This document shows, piece after piece, positions 1-6,083 of a stretch of 6,251 bases of DNA; the first letter of the stretch is position 1; every line of letters begins with the position of its first letter. The translations under genes were made by a program, and so were the position numbers. Source of the stretch: Legionella longbeachae (GTDB lineage Bacteria > Pseudomonadota > Gammaproteobacteria > Legionellales > Legionellaceae). The notes under the pieces are model-generated. The model was not told the origin of the DNA and did no database searches. It was given only the letters and a program-made list of their open reading frames with translations. The stretch lies in contig JACPOX010000163.1 of the NCBI GenBank assembly GCA_016191305.1, positions 1 to 6,251 on the forward strand, given 5' to 3'.

Positions 1-1879
1 TATCTTGTAGGGGTTGTTTTAAAGCAAATTGATTTTTGCTACGCTCATTCCATGGTTTAAGTACCATTCCTGAGATAGGCTGGTTGCTATTTACAGTAAA
101 ATAATTTTCGGTTTCTGGAAAACTTTTGTAAATCTCATCAAAGGGTTTGGTAAATGCTTCAATATAATTCAAAGTTGCATATTGAGGGATCATCGCCATG
201 ACAAAAAAGAAACCTTGATCCTCATCGGGTGCTGTTTCTGCTGCAGTATGAGTATAGAGATAAGGCAACATCAAAAGAACAATTGCGGCGAAAAAAAGCA
301 TAATGACACGAGTATTTAATAAGCTATTTAAGGCTTTTTGATATTTCAATTTAAGTTTGTTGAAAAAATCATCAAGCCAACGAACAAACTTACCACTGCT
401 GACTTCTTTGGACAATACCCTAGAACACAGCATTGGAGATAAAGTTAAGGCAATAACTCCTGAAATGATCACCGCGCATGCTAGGGTAAAAGCAAATTCT
501 TTAAATAAAGCACCAGTTAATCCGCCCATAAATCCTATGGGCGCATAAACAGCAGCAAGCGTAATGGTCATTGCAATTACAGGTGTAGCGATTTCTCGTG
601 CACCGATGATTGCAGCATCAAAAGGGGTTTTTCCTTCTTCAATATGGCGATGAACGTTTTCTACAACAACAATAGCGTCATCTACCACCAGACCAATCGC
701 TAGAACAAATGCAAGTAAAGTGAGTAAGTTAACGCTGTACCCAAGCACAAGCATCAGAGTACAGACGCCAATTAATGATAGAGGAATGGTCACCACAGGG
801 ATGAAAACAGAACGAATTGATCCCAAGAATAAAAAGATAACTACAATAACAATTAAACCTGCTTCAATGATTGTATGCGTTACTTCATCTAATGAGGCTC
901 TAATAAAAGCAGTGGCATCATAGACTATGGTACCCGTTAAGGAAGGTGGAAATTCCTTAATGACAGAGGGTAGCATTTTTCTCACATCACTAATTACGGT
1001 GAGTGGGTTGGCTGTGGGGGTTGGGGTAATGGATATAAATACCGCTTTTTTACCATTAAATGTCACTGAACTATCATAATTTTGTGAGACTAATTCTATT
1101 TTGCTGATATAATGCAAACGAACAATAGATCCATTATTGCTTTTAACAATAAGATTACTAAATTGTGTTGCATCATTAAGATCAGTTTTAGCAGCGATAT
1201 TAATTGCTACATATTCACCTTTAGTGTTTCCTGCTGCTGTTAAGAAATTGTTTTTAGCAAGCACTGCCGAAACATCCGAGGGTGAAACTCCTAAAGCCGC
1301 CATTTTAATTGGATTTAGAAAAATACGCATGGAGTAGGTCGCACCACCTAATATATCCGCTTTTGCTACACCATCAACTGTTTGTAATTGAGGTTGAACT
1401 ACCCTAATGGCATAATCAGTGATTTGTTGCGGTGTCATATCTGTACTGTCTAAACTGATATACATTAATGCAGTTGATGCATCTGATTTTTTCAAAATCA
1501 CTGGTTGTTGCGATTCTTTAGGCAACTGATTGATTGTTTGTTGGACTTTACTCATCACATCAGTAAAGGCAATTTGTGGATCAAAATTTAGCTTAATTGT
1601 TAAAGTAATGGTACTTAAGCCTTGAGTACTCGAAGAGGTCATGTAATCGATCCCTTCGGCGCTAGCTACAGCATTTTCTATGGGTGATGTGATAAATCCT
1701 GCAATAAGATCTGCATCAGCCCCAGGATAACCAGTCATAATTGTAATAACAGTATTATCCATTCGAGGGTATTGGCGAATTTGCATTTTATAAATGGCAT
1801 TAATACCAAAAAGTAAAATGAGCAAACTAATTACCATGGCAAGCACGGGTCGTTTGATAAAAAGATCTGTAAATTTCAT
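1..1879 (-). CDS. RND efflux pump permease, HAE-1 (AcrB/MexF/MexW-like) family, partial: N-terminal 626 residues, C-terminus beyond left edge
   Basis: This is the inner-membrane proton/drug antiporter of a tripartite efflux pump. It starts MKFTDLFIKRPVLAMVISLL, the usual RND opening with TM1 at about residues 10-29. The first half of the periplasmic porter domain follows, including the GIDYMTSSSTQGLSTITL segment. TM2-TM4 lie at about 335-355, 361-381 and 385-405. TM4 carries the paired aspartates D400-D401 in the motif GLVVDDAIVVVENVHRH, equivalent to the AcrB proton-relay pair D407/D408. A GFMGGLTGALFKEFAFTL stretch (about 449 onward) leads into TM5-TM6. After TM7 comes APDEDQGFF, the start of the second porter half. 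AcrB homologues have about 1,040 residues, so roughly 60% is present. The frame is open from the ATG at 1879 to the edge with no stop seen. The start lies 3 bp after the adaptor stop, with AGGA in the adaptor's last codons as a likely ribosome site. The wording resembles MexI/MexW-type pumps, but the substrate cannot be read from the sequence. Confidence 0.95.
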   Translation of the reverse strand, partial: MKFTDLFIKRPVLAMVISLLILLFGINAIYKMQIRQYPRMDNTVITIMTGYPGADADLIAGFITSPIENAVASAEGIDYMTSSSTQGLSTITLTIKLNFDPQIAFTDVMSKVQQTINQLPKESQQPVILKKSDASTALMYISLDSTDMTPQQITDYAIRVVQPQLQTVDGVAKADILGGATYSMRIFLNPIKMAALGVSPSDVSAVLAKNNFLTAAGNTKGEYVAINIAAKTDLNDATQFSNLIVKSNNGSIVRLHYISKIELVSQNYDSSVTFNGKKAVFISITPTPTANPLTVISDVRKMLPSVIKEFPPSLTGTIVYDATAFIRASLDEVTHTIIEAGLIVIVVIFLFLGSIRSVFIPVVTIPLSLIGVCTLMLVLGYSVNLLTLLAFVLAIGLVVDDAIVVVENVHRHIEEGKTPFDAAIIGAREIATPVIAMTITLAAVYAPIGFMGGLTGALFKEFAFTLACAVIISGVIALTLSPMLCSRVLSKEVSSGKFVRWLDDFFNKLKLKYQKALNSLLNTRVIMLFFAAIVLLMLPYLYTHTAAETAPDEDQGFFFVMAMIPQYATLNYIEAFTKPFDEIYKSFPETENYFTVNSNQPISGMVLKPWNERSKNQFALKQPLQD

Positions 1880-1882
1880 AAA

Positions 1883-3157
1883 TTATTGTCCTAGCATGCC
1901 TGGATTACTAACATCATTTAGTCTGACATCATTATTGATTACAACAGGTGTTCCATTTTGTAGTTTTATTTCTCCAGCACTAACAACTAATTGTCCTGCC
2001 TTAACCCCTTTCTTGATCACTGTATAATTTCCTTCTTGTTCGCCGGTAGTAACAAAAACACGTTTCACAGTAAGCAGATCAGAGCCATCCTTGTTTTTCT
2101 TACCCCCAGCATTTTTTTCTATTATGTACACTGCATTCCCATACAAGCTATAAGATATCGCAGTTGAAGGTACTACAACGGTGTTAGGTACTGCAGGTTG
2201 GTTAATTTCAATCGAAGCAAACATACCGGGTACAAAAGTAAAGTTGTGAATCTTATTATTGCTGTTTGAATCGCTATTGCATGTAACAATGGACCTATTC
2301 CCCATAGGTTCTTTGCGAATGTTCACCAGAGGTGAATTTTTTGGATCTTTCAGAGCAGCATTAGGGCAGTTGGCAAGCGTTCCCTGCACGAGCATGTTAT
2401 GGGTATTTGGATCAACTTTTGAGTTAATGGCTGTTACTTTGGCCTCGAAAATGGCGTTGGGAAACGCTTCTACAGAAAATGTGATTATCTGATTTGGTTT
2501 GATGCGTTTATATAGTTGTTCTGGAAGATAGAATTCCAAATATAAAGGATCAAGTGACTGGAGTGAAACAATAGAAGTTTGTCCAGGACTTATGAATTGC
2601 CCAAGATTAACTTGGCGTATACCTACTTTTCCTGAAAAAGGAGCCGTAATATGCTTTTGGTTTATTTGCGCTTGAGTTTGATCCAATTTTGCTTTAGCTT
2701 GATCTAAGTTTGCTTTTGCTTCATCAACATTGGAAATTGGTGAGGCACCTCGTTGAAATAAATTACTTTGACGTTGATAATTTAAGTTTTTTAGTGTTAA
2801 TTCTGCTTGATTAAACTTCAAGATTGCCTGATCCACCTGGTCATCTATTGTGATTAATGGAGCATCTTTATCAACATATTGCCCCGAATCGAAATCTATT
2901 TTAATTACATTACCGGAGGCTTGGGAGTTTACCTCAACTCCATTGATTGCTACGAAATTACCAACAGCATTAATGGTGGGCTTCCAGTCTATTGCTTTAG
3001 CAACCGCTGAGGCGACTGAAACAGCAGGAGGTTGATAGCTTGCAAAAAAGCGTTTAATCATAAATGCTTTTATCAAATTAAAAGCAATGATCCCACCGAA
3101 AACGATCAGCAAGGCTATTCCCATAATGGTCATGCGCTTTTTCATTAATGATCCCAT
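1883..3157 (-). CDS. RND efflux periplasmic adaptor subunit (membrane fusion protein, HlyD/AcrA family)
   Basis: The 424-residue adaptor would link the RND permease encoded next to an outer-membrane channel. One membrane anchor lies at about residues 10-30 (IMGIALLIVFGGIIAFNLI). No lipobox is present, so it is an uncleaved N-anchored adaptor and not a lipoprotein like AcrA. The first lipoyl half is at about 68-106 and the short alpha-hairpin at about 107-168 (heptad-like AKANLDQAKAKLDQTQAQI). The second lipoyl half is at about 169-200 (ITAPFSGKVGIRQVNLGQFI), followed by the beta-barrel domain from about 203 and a membrane-proximal domain at about 325-412. The barrel holds an unusual insert at about 262-309 with Cys264 and Cys293. 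GGTGAG lies 8 nt before the ATG at 3157 and supports this start; an in-frame ATG at 3145 (MKKRM...) is an alternative. It is first in the operon, with the permease 3 bp downstream. Confidence 0.95.
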   Translation of the reverse strand: MGSLMKKRMTIMGIALLIVFGGIIAFNLIKAFMIKRFFASYQPPAVSVASAVAKAIDWKPTINAVGNFVAINGVEVNSQASGNVIKIDFDSGQYVDKDAPLITIDDQVDQAILKFNQAELTLKNLNYQRQSNLFQRGASPISNVDEAKANLDQAKAKLDQTQAQINQKHITAPFSGKVGIRQVNLGQFISPGQTSIVSLQSLDPLYLEFYLPEQLYKRIKPNQIITFSVEAFPNAIFEAKVTAINSKVDPNTHNMLVQGTLANCPNAALKDPKNSPLVNIRKEPMGNRSIVTCNSDSNSNNKIHNFTFVPGMFASIEINQPAVPNTVVVPSTAISYSLYGNAVYIIEKNAGGKKNKDGSDLLTVKRVFVTTGEQEGNYTVIKKGVKAGQLVVSAGEIKLQNGTPVVINNDVRLNDVSNPGMLGQ

Positions 3158-3175
3158 AAGTAATTCTCACCATAG

Positions 3176-3223
3176 ACATTTTAAATGTGCCAAATATAAC
3201 ATGAAAGCAGTTCTACGTTTCAT
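3176..3223. promoter_or_regulatory. Two dyad repeats, possible operators for the efflux operon
   Basis: ACATTT-T-AAATGT is a perfect 13-bp palindrome at 3176-3188. It lies between the putative -10 of the pump operon and the adaptor start. ATGAAA (3201-3206) and TTTCAT (3218-3223) form an inverted repeat with an 11-bp spacer that overlaps the putative promoter. RND pump operons are often controlled by local repressors or LysR-type activators binding such dyads, but no regulator is visible here. In AT-rich DNA short palindromes also arise by chance, so this is only a candidate. Confidence 0.25.
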
Positions 3224-3257
3224 TTTTTATTTATTTCATGGTTACAAAAATATCCTA

Positions 3258-3285
3258 TTGACTAAAGACAACACTTTGCTACTAT
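3258..3285 (+). promoter_or_regulatory. Sigma70-type promoter for the secreted-protein gene
   Basis: TTGACT (3258-3263, five of six matches to TTGACA) is separated by 16 bp from TACTAT (3280-3285, four of six to TATAAT). Transcription would start near 3292, giving a leader of about 24 nt that contains the AAGGAG ribosome site at 3305-3310. The position and spacing fit the downstream gene well. It was found by eye only. Confidence 0.45.
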
Positions 3286-3315
3286 GCCACTTTCATCCAC
3301 ACTTAAGGAGAAGTC

Positions 3316-3726
3316 ATGAAGTTGAAGTCTTTGTTATTTGCAATTTGTTTTAGCTTGATTGGTCATGTTTTTGCAGCAAATATTCATTTGAATCCAAAAG
3401 CAGACGCGGCTGATAAAAAGTCTGTAGCTACAAAAAGGATGTATCCAGGATATTGTCAAATTGAAATTATCAACGAAAGCTTAACTGATATTTTTGTATA
3501 TGGTACTTTCGATGATAACAGTACAGTAAGCTTCCCAATTTATTATAGAGAGTATCCTCACTACATTAGTTTGTTCTATTACACGTACTGTCATAATGGC
3601 ATGTATCTTGAAATTACTTCTCCTTATGGAACGATTTATTCTGGATGGACTAATGTAAATAGTACTGTACGCATTGTTCCTTACCTGAATCGAGGCGTGA
3701 AAAGTGCAAAAGCAGAAGTATGTTAG
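3316..3726 (+). CDS. Small secreted, tyrosine-rich protein of unknown function
   Basis: The product has 136 residues. A Sec signal peptide is clear: MKLK, a hydrophobic core SLLFAICFSLIGHV and a likely cleavage after VFA at residue 20. Position 11 Cys lies inside the signal and does not make a good lipobox. The mature part starts with a polar linker (about 21-42). A compact, probably beta-rich domain follows from YPGYCQIEI onward, with 14 tyrosines in 116 mature residues and three cysteines (Cys47, Cys92 and the C-terminal Cys136). Such a protein would be periplasmic or released; one disulfide could form, leaving a cysteine unpaired. AAGGAG stands 5 nt before the ATG, which settles the start. 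It reminds me of small exported hypothetical proteins of Legionella, but I know of no assigned role. It appears to be a single-gene unit, divergent from the pump operon, and nothing in the sequence ties it to efflux. Confidence 0.85.
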   Translation: MKLKSLLFAICFSLIGHVFAANIHLNPKADAADKKSVATKRMYPGYCQIEIINESLTDIFVYGTFDDNSTVSFPIYYREYPHYISLFYYTYCHNGMYLEITSPYGTIYSGWTNVNSTVRIVPYLNRGVKSAKAEVC

Positions 3727-3824
3727 TTAAATTAAGGGCACTGTGTTTTTAAGGTGCATCCATAGTTCGTATCTCGATGAATTTTGTGGTAGTCTAATGG
3801 CGTTTTTTCTGTAGGGAGTTTTGG

Positions 3825-4133
3825 ATGCGTAACTTACTGAAAATGTTGTTTGTGGGACTTTTATCTATAATTATTATAGCATGCGTTGCTTCTCCGGGAA
3901 GTGAAAGTACGGGAGAGTTTTTTGATAGTTCAACGACTACTGCTAAGGTAAAAACAAATTTAATAAATCAATTGGGTTCTACTGGTATTGCGGTACAAGT
4001 TAAAACTTTTAAAGATGAGGTACAACTCAGTGGCTTTGTTGCTACACCAAGATTAAAACAAAGAGCAGAGCTTATTGCTGCTGGTGTGGATGGGGTCAGG
4101 AGGGTACGAAATGACATTGTTGTTAGATATTAA
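3825..4133 (+). CDS. BON-domain lipoprotein, single BON domain
   Basis: The 102-residue protein has a lipoprotein signal: MRNLLKMLFVGLLSIIIIAC, with the lipobox IIAC and lipid-modified Cys20. Residue +2 is Val, not Asp, so sorting to the outer membrane is expected by the Lol rule. A flexible Ser/Thr/Gly-rich linker (about 21-38) leads to one BON domain (about 38-101). This includes TAKVKTNLINQL, the central VQLSGFV turn with Gly70, and the end GVRRVRNDIVV. BON domains, as in OsmY and DolP (YraP), are linked to phospholipid binding and envelope integrity; those proteins carry two BON copies and this one only one. GGGAG lies 6-7 nt before the ATG. The next gene, glyA, starts 59 bp after its stop, so the two may share transcripts. 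The precise role is unknown. Confidence 0.9.
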   Translation: MRNLLKMLFVGLLSIIIIACVASPGSESTGEFFDSSTTTAKVKTNLINQLGSTGIAVQVKTFKDEVQLSGFVATPRLKQRAELIAAGVDGVRRVRNDIVVRY

Positions 4134-4192
4134 CCATTGTTATCCTTCATATTAATTGAAGTGAAGTATTAATTAAATTTTAAGGATTACTC

Positions 4193-5446
4193 ATGTTTGA
4201 TGGAAGCTATACTATAAAAAATTTTGATGATGAATTATTTCAAGCTATTGAAAACGAACAATGTCGGCAAGAAGAACACGTTGAACTTATTGCATCGGAA
4301 AATTATGTCAGTCCACGTGTGTTAGAGGCTCAAGGTTCTGTCCTGACTAACAAATATGCAGAAGGATACCCAGCTACGCGCTATTATGGTGGTTGTGAGT
4401 ATGTTGATGTTGCGGAAGAGTTGGCGATTGCAAGGGCAAAAAAACTTTTCGGTGCTGATTATGTTAATGTTCAACCTCATTCGGGTTCGCAAGCTAATGC
4501 CTCGGTAATGATGGCTTTGCTAGCTCCTGGAGATGTTATTTTGGGTATGGCTTTACCTCATGGCGGTCACTTAACTCATGGTTCCAAAGTTAATTTTTCT
4601 GGCAAGCTTTATGAAGCGATTTCTTATGGCGTGAATGCGCAAACAGGTTTAATTGATTATGACATTCTGGAAAGCTTAGCTCTAGAGCATAAGCCTAAAT
4701 TAATTATTGCCGGTTTTTCTGCTTATTCACGAGTTCTTGATTGGCCTCGATTTAGGGCTATAGCCGATAGGGTAGGCGCTTACTTAATGGCTGATATAGC
4801 ACATGTTGCTGGATTAATTGCATCAGGTCTTTATCCTTCTCCTCTTCCTTATGCTGATGTGGTTACTACTACGACCCATAAAACGTTAAGAGGACCAAGA
4901 GGTGGAATGATATTATGTCGCGCAAATGAAGAGATCGAAAAAAAATTAAACTCATCAGTTTTTCCCGGTACTCAAGGTGGTCCATTGATGCATGTTATTG
5001 CTGCAAAAGCGGTTTCTTTTGCAGAAGCATTGCTACCTGAGTTTAAGATTTATCAGCAACAAGTTTTGTTAAATGCTAAAACTATGGCTGAAGTATTAAT
5101 AAGTCGCGGTTATAAAATAGTTTCTGGGGGCACGGATAATCATTTATTATTAGTTGATTTGATTGATAAGAATATTACAGGCAAAGATGCAGATATGGCT
5201 TTAGATAAAGCAAATATTACCGTCAACAAAAATACAGTTCCAAACGATCCTCGCTCTCCTTTTGTAACCAGCGGGTTGCGCTTGGGAACGCCGGCCGTAA
5301 CAACGAGAGGATTTAAAGAAAAAGAAATAACCCTTTTATCGAACTGGATAGCAGATATTCTTGATGATATTAACAATGAAACGACTATTGCAAGGATTAA
5401 GGAAAAGGTATTGCTTTTATGTCGTGAATTTCCGGTATATAAATAA
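4193..5446 (+). CDS. glyA: Serine hydroxymethyltransferase (EC 2.1.2.1)
   Basis: This cytosolic PLP enzyme converts L-serine plus tetrahydrofolate to glycine plus 5,10-methylenetetrahydrofolate, the main source of one-carbon units for purine, thymidylate and methionine synthesis. Its 417 residues match the E. coli enzyme in length. The PLP-binding lysine is K230 in [14 protein letters not shown] (E. coli K229). Other conserved residues are E57 (KYAEGYP), Y64-Y65, H126 (HGGHLTHG), D201 and H204 (DIAHVAGL), and R363 (GLRLGTPA), which binds the substrate carboxylate in the family. All catalytic positions I checked are intact. AAGGA sits 7 nt before the ATG. I see no riboswitch-like structure or strong promoter in the 59-bp leader; a direct repeat TATTAATT occurs at 4150-4157 and 4167-4174. 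nrdR follows after 2 bp, indicating co-transcription. Confidence 0.98.
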   Translation: MFDGSYTIKNFDDELFQAIENEQCRQEEHVELIASENYVSPRVLEAQGSVLTNKYAEGYPATRYYGGCEYVDVAEELAIARAKKLFGADYVNVQPHSGSQANASVMMALLAPGDVILGMALPHGGHLTHGSKVNFSGKLYEAISYGVNAQTGLIDYDILESLALEHKPKLIIAGFSAYSRVLDWPRFRAIADRVGAYLMADIAHVAGLIASGLYPSPLPYADVVTTTTHKTLRGPRGGMILCRANEEIEKKLNSSVFPGTQGGPLMHVIAAKAVSFAEALLPEFKIYQQQVLLNAKTMAEVLISRGYKIVSGGTDNHLLLVDLIDKNITGKDADMALDKANITVNKNTVPNDPRSPFVTSGLRLGTPAVTTRGFKEKEITLLSNWIADILDDINNETTIARIKEKVLLLCREFPVYK

Positions 5447-5448
5447 TT

Positions 5449-5901
5449 ATGTATTGTCCGTTTTGTCATGCAGAAGAAACAAAAGTAGTCGATTCACGCC
5501 TAGTTGCAGAGGGGGCTCAGGTGCGTAGAAGACGAGAATGTCTTGAATGTCATGAACGTTTTACTACTTTTGAAACAGCAGAATTAATTATGCCATTAAT
5601 TATTAAGCGTGATGGAAGACGTGAAGCTTTTAATATAGATAATTTGCGTTCAGGCATGCTTAGAGCATTGGAAAAAAGACCTGTAAGTGTTGATGCGTTG
5701 GAAGCAGGTATTATTTCTATTACTCAGGAGATTCGTCGACGAGGTGAGCGTGAGATTGATTCTCAAATCATTGGCGAGTTAGTAATGAAGGAGTTATACA
5801 CTCTGGATCATGTTGCTTATGTACGCTTTGCATCGGTATATAAACGGTTCAAAGATGTAAGCGATTTCAGACAAACAATCGATCAAATGAATAAAGAGTA
5901 G
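5449..5901 (+). CDS. nrdR: Transcriptional repressor NrdR (zinc ribbon and ATP-cone)
   Basis: NrdR represses ribonucleotide reductase operons by binding paired NrdR boxes when loaded with (d)ATP, matching enzyme levels to nucleotide supply. The 150-residue length is typical. The N-terminal zinc ribbon has its four ligands Cys3, Cys6, Cys31 and Cys34 (CPFC and CLEC), with the basic DNA-binding run QVRRRREC between them. The ATP-cone spans about 49-139, beginning [13 protein letters not shown]. The ATG follows the glyA stop by 2 bp (TAA-TT-ATG) and has only a weak purine stretch upstream, so translation probably depends on ribosomes ending glyA. The start is fixed because the MYCPFC opening is invariant in the family. 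I saw no paired NrdR box in the window, so its targets lie elsewhere. Confidence 0.97.
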   Translation: MYCPFCHAEETKVVDSRLVAEGAQVRRRRECLECHERFTTFETAELIMPLIIKRDGRREAFNIDNLRSGMLRALEKRPVSVDALEAGIISITQEIRRRGEREIDSQIIGELVMKELYTLDHVAYVRFASVYKRFKDVSDFRQTIDQMNKE

Positions 5902-5937
5902 AGTATTACAAAGAAAAATTCCTAAATTACAAAAAAC

Positions 5938-5965
5938 TGGACTTTAGCCATTTTTGAAATAGAAT
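5938..5965 (+). promoter_or_regulatory. Weak candidate promoter for nusB
   Basis: TGGACT (5938-5943, four of six to TTGACA), a 16-bp spacer and TAGAAT (5960-5965, five of six to TATAAT) form a plausible sigma70 promoter. The start point would fall near 5972, just before the nested inverted repeat, so that the repeat would form the 5' leader of the nusB transcript. The -35 overlaps the weak hairpin after nrdR. Read-through from glyA-nrdR is an equally good explanation for nusB expression. Confidence 0.25.
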
Positions 5966-5977
5966 GCAAACTGTTTT

Positions 5978-6057
5978 CTTTGCGAACGAAGTGAGGCAAT
6001 TCAGTAACTGAATGTAACAGACTCTGTTATGGATCGGCTTCGTTGAGGCTTGCAAAG
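5978..6057. repeat. Nested inverted repeat able to fold as a branched (cloverleaf-like) structure; possible decayed REP/MITE-like element or nusB leader
   Basis: Four helices can be read directly. The outer stem is CTTTGC (5978-5983) with GCAAAG (6052-6057). The inner stem is AACGAAG (5985-5991) with CTTCGTT (6038-6044). Enclosed side by side are two perfect 7-1-7 palindromes, ATTCAGT-A-ACTGAAT (5999-6013) and TAACAGA-C-TCTGTTA (6015-6029), one base apart. The wording GCGAACGAAGTGAGGCAA resembles the REP-like palindromic repeats scattered through many proteobacterial genomes, so mobile origin is a fair reading (from memory, not searched). The 3' arm of the outer stem overlaps the AAAGGAGG at 6054-6061, so in RNA the fold would cover that site. 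Confidence 0.55.
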
Positions 6058-6061
6058 GAGG
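6054..6061 (+). promoter_or_regulatory. Strong Shine-Dalgarno-like sequence at an unusual distance from the nusB start
   Basis: AAAGGAGG is the strongest ribosome-site match in the window, yet the next ATG (6084) is 22 nt away. TTTGT (6062-6066) can pair with ACAAA (6078-6082), forming a hairpin that would bring the site close to that ATG. Alternatively it is unused and nusB begins at the GTG at 6120, which has its own GAGG (6111-6114) 5 nt upstream. Part of this site also lies in the outer stem of the nested inverted repeat. Confidence 0.35.
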
Positions 6062-6083
6062 TTTGTTATACATTTTTACAAAG

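Larger units (their letters stand above)
3158..3315. promoter_or_regulatory. Divergent intergenic region between the efflux operon and the secreted-protein gene
   Basis: The two flanking genes point away from each other, so this 158-bp AT-rich stretch must carry the promoter of the pump operon unless transcription enters from outside. A clear plus-strand promoter is seen at 3258-3285. For the minus strand the best -10 I find is TATATT (complement of 3193-3198). A poor -35, ATGAAA (complement of 3218-3223), sits 19 bp away, so this assignment is weak. Two dyads lie around this putative minus promoter and are listed separately. No regulator gene is adjacent. Confidence 0.5.
5902..6083. other. 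Intergenic region nrdR-nusB
   Basis: These 182 bp hold no credible gene. After the nrdR stop there is a weak A/T-flanked hairpin (TGG at 5938-5940 pairing with CCA at 5948-5950, flanked by A and T runs) that might act as a poor terminator. A weak promoter candidate, a nested inverted repeat and a strong Shine-Dalgarno-like sequence follow, each listed separately. The riboflavin synthesis genes often found between nrdR and nusB in Proteobacteria are absent. Confidence 0.6.

Noticed and set aside
357..1337. Several short plus-strand open frames (357-548, 720-923, 1137-1337)
   Set aside because: They are antisense shadows of the RND permease, which is continuous and intact on the minus strand.
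1794..3035. Plus-strand open frames at 1794-2027, 2259-2492 and 2850-3035
   Set aside because: They lie opposite the adaptor and permease genes and have no recognisable features of their own.
3087..3353. Plus-strand open frame of 88 codons across the divergent region
   Set aside because: It overlaps the adaptor gene antisense and the secreted-protein gene in another frame, and its translation looks like non-coding AT-rich sequence with no recognisable domain.
3735..3765. Possible terminator after the secreted-protein gene (GCAC ... GTGC with a T run in the loop)
   Set aside because: The stem is only 4 bp, the T run lies inside the loop and no T tract follows the stem.
4150..4174. Direct repeat TATTAATT (4150-4157 and 4167-4174) before glyA, and a small CTTCA/TGAAG hairpin overlapping it
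   Set aside because: The repeats are short and made of A/T in an AT-rich leader, match no operator I know, and no riboswitch-like architecture fits in 59 bp.
5140..5469. Minus-strand open frame of 109 codons over the end of glyA
   Set aside because: It lies fully opposite glyA and the nrdR start, shows no family resemblance, and the plus-strand frames are clearly coding.
5931..5955. Possible intrinsic terminator after nrdR (AAAAA-C-TGG ... CCA-TTTTT)
   Set aside because: Only three G/C-containing pairs and a bulge; too weak to call a terminator with confidence, though it could slow transcription.
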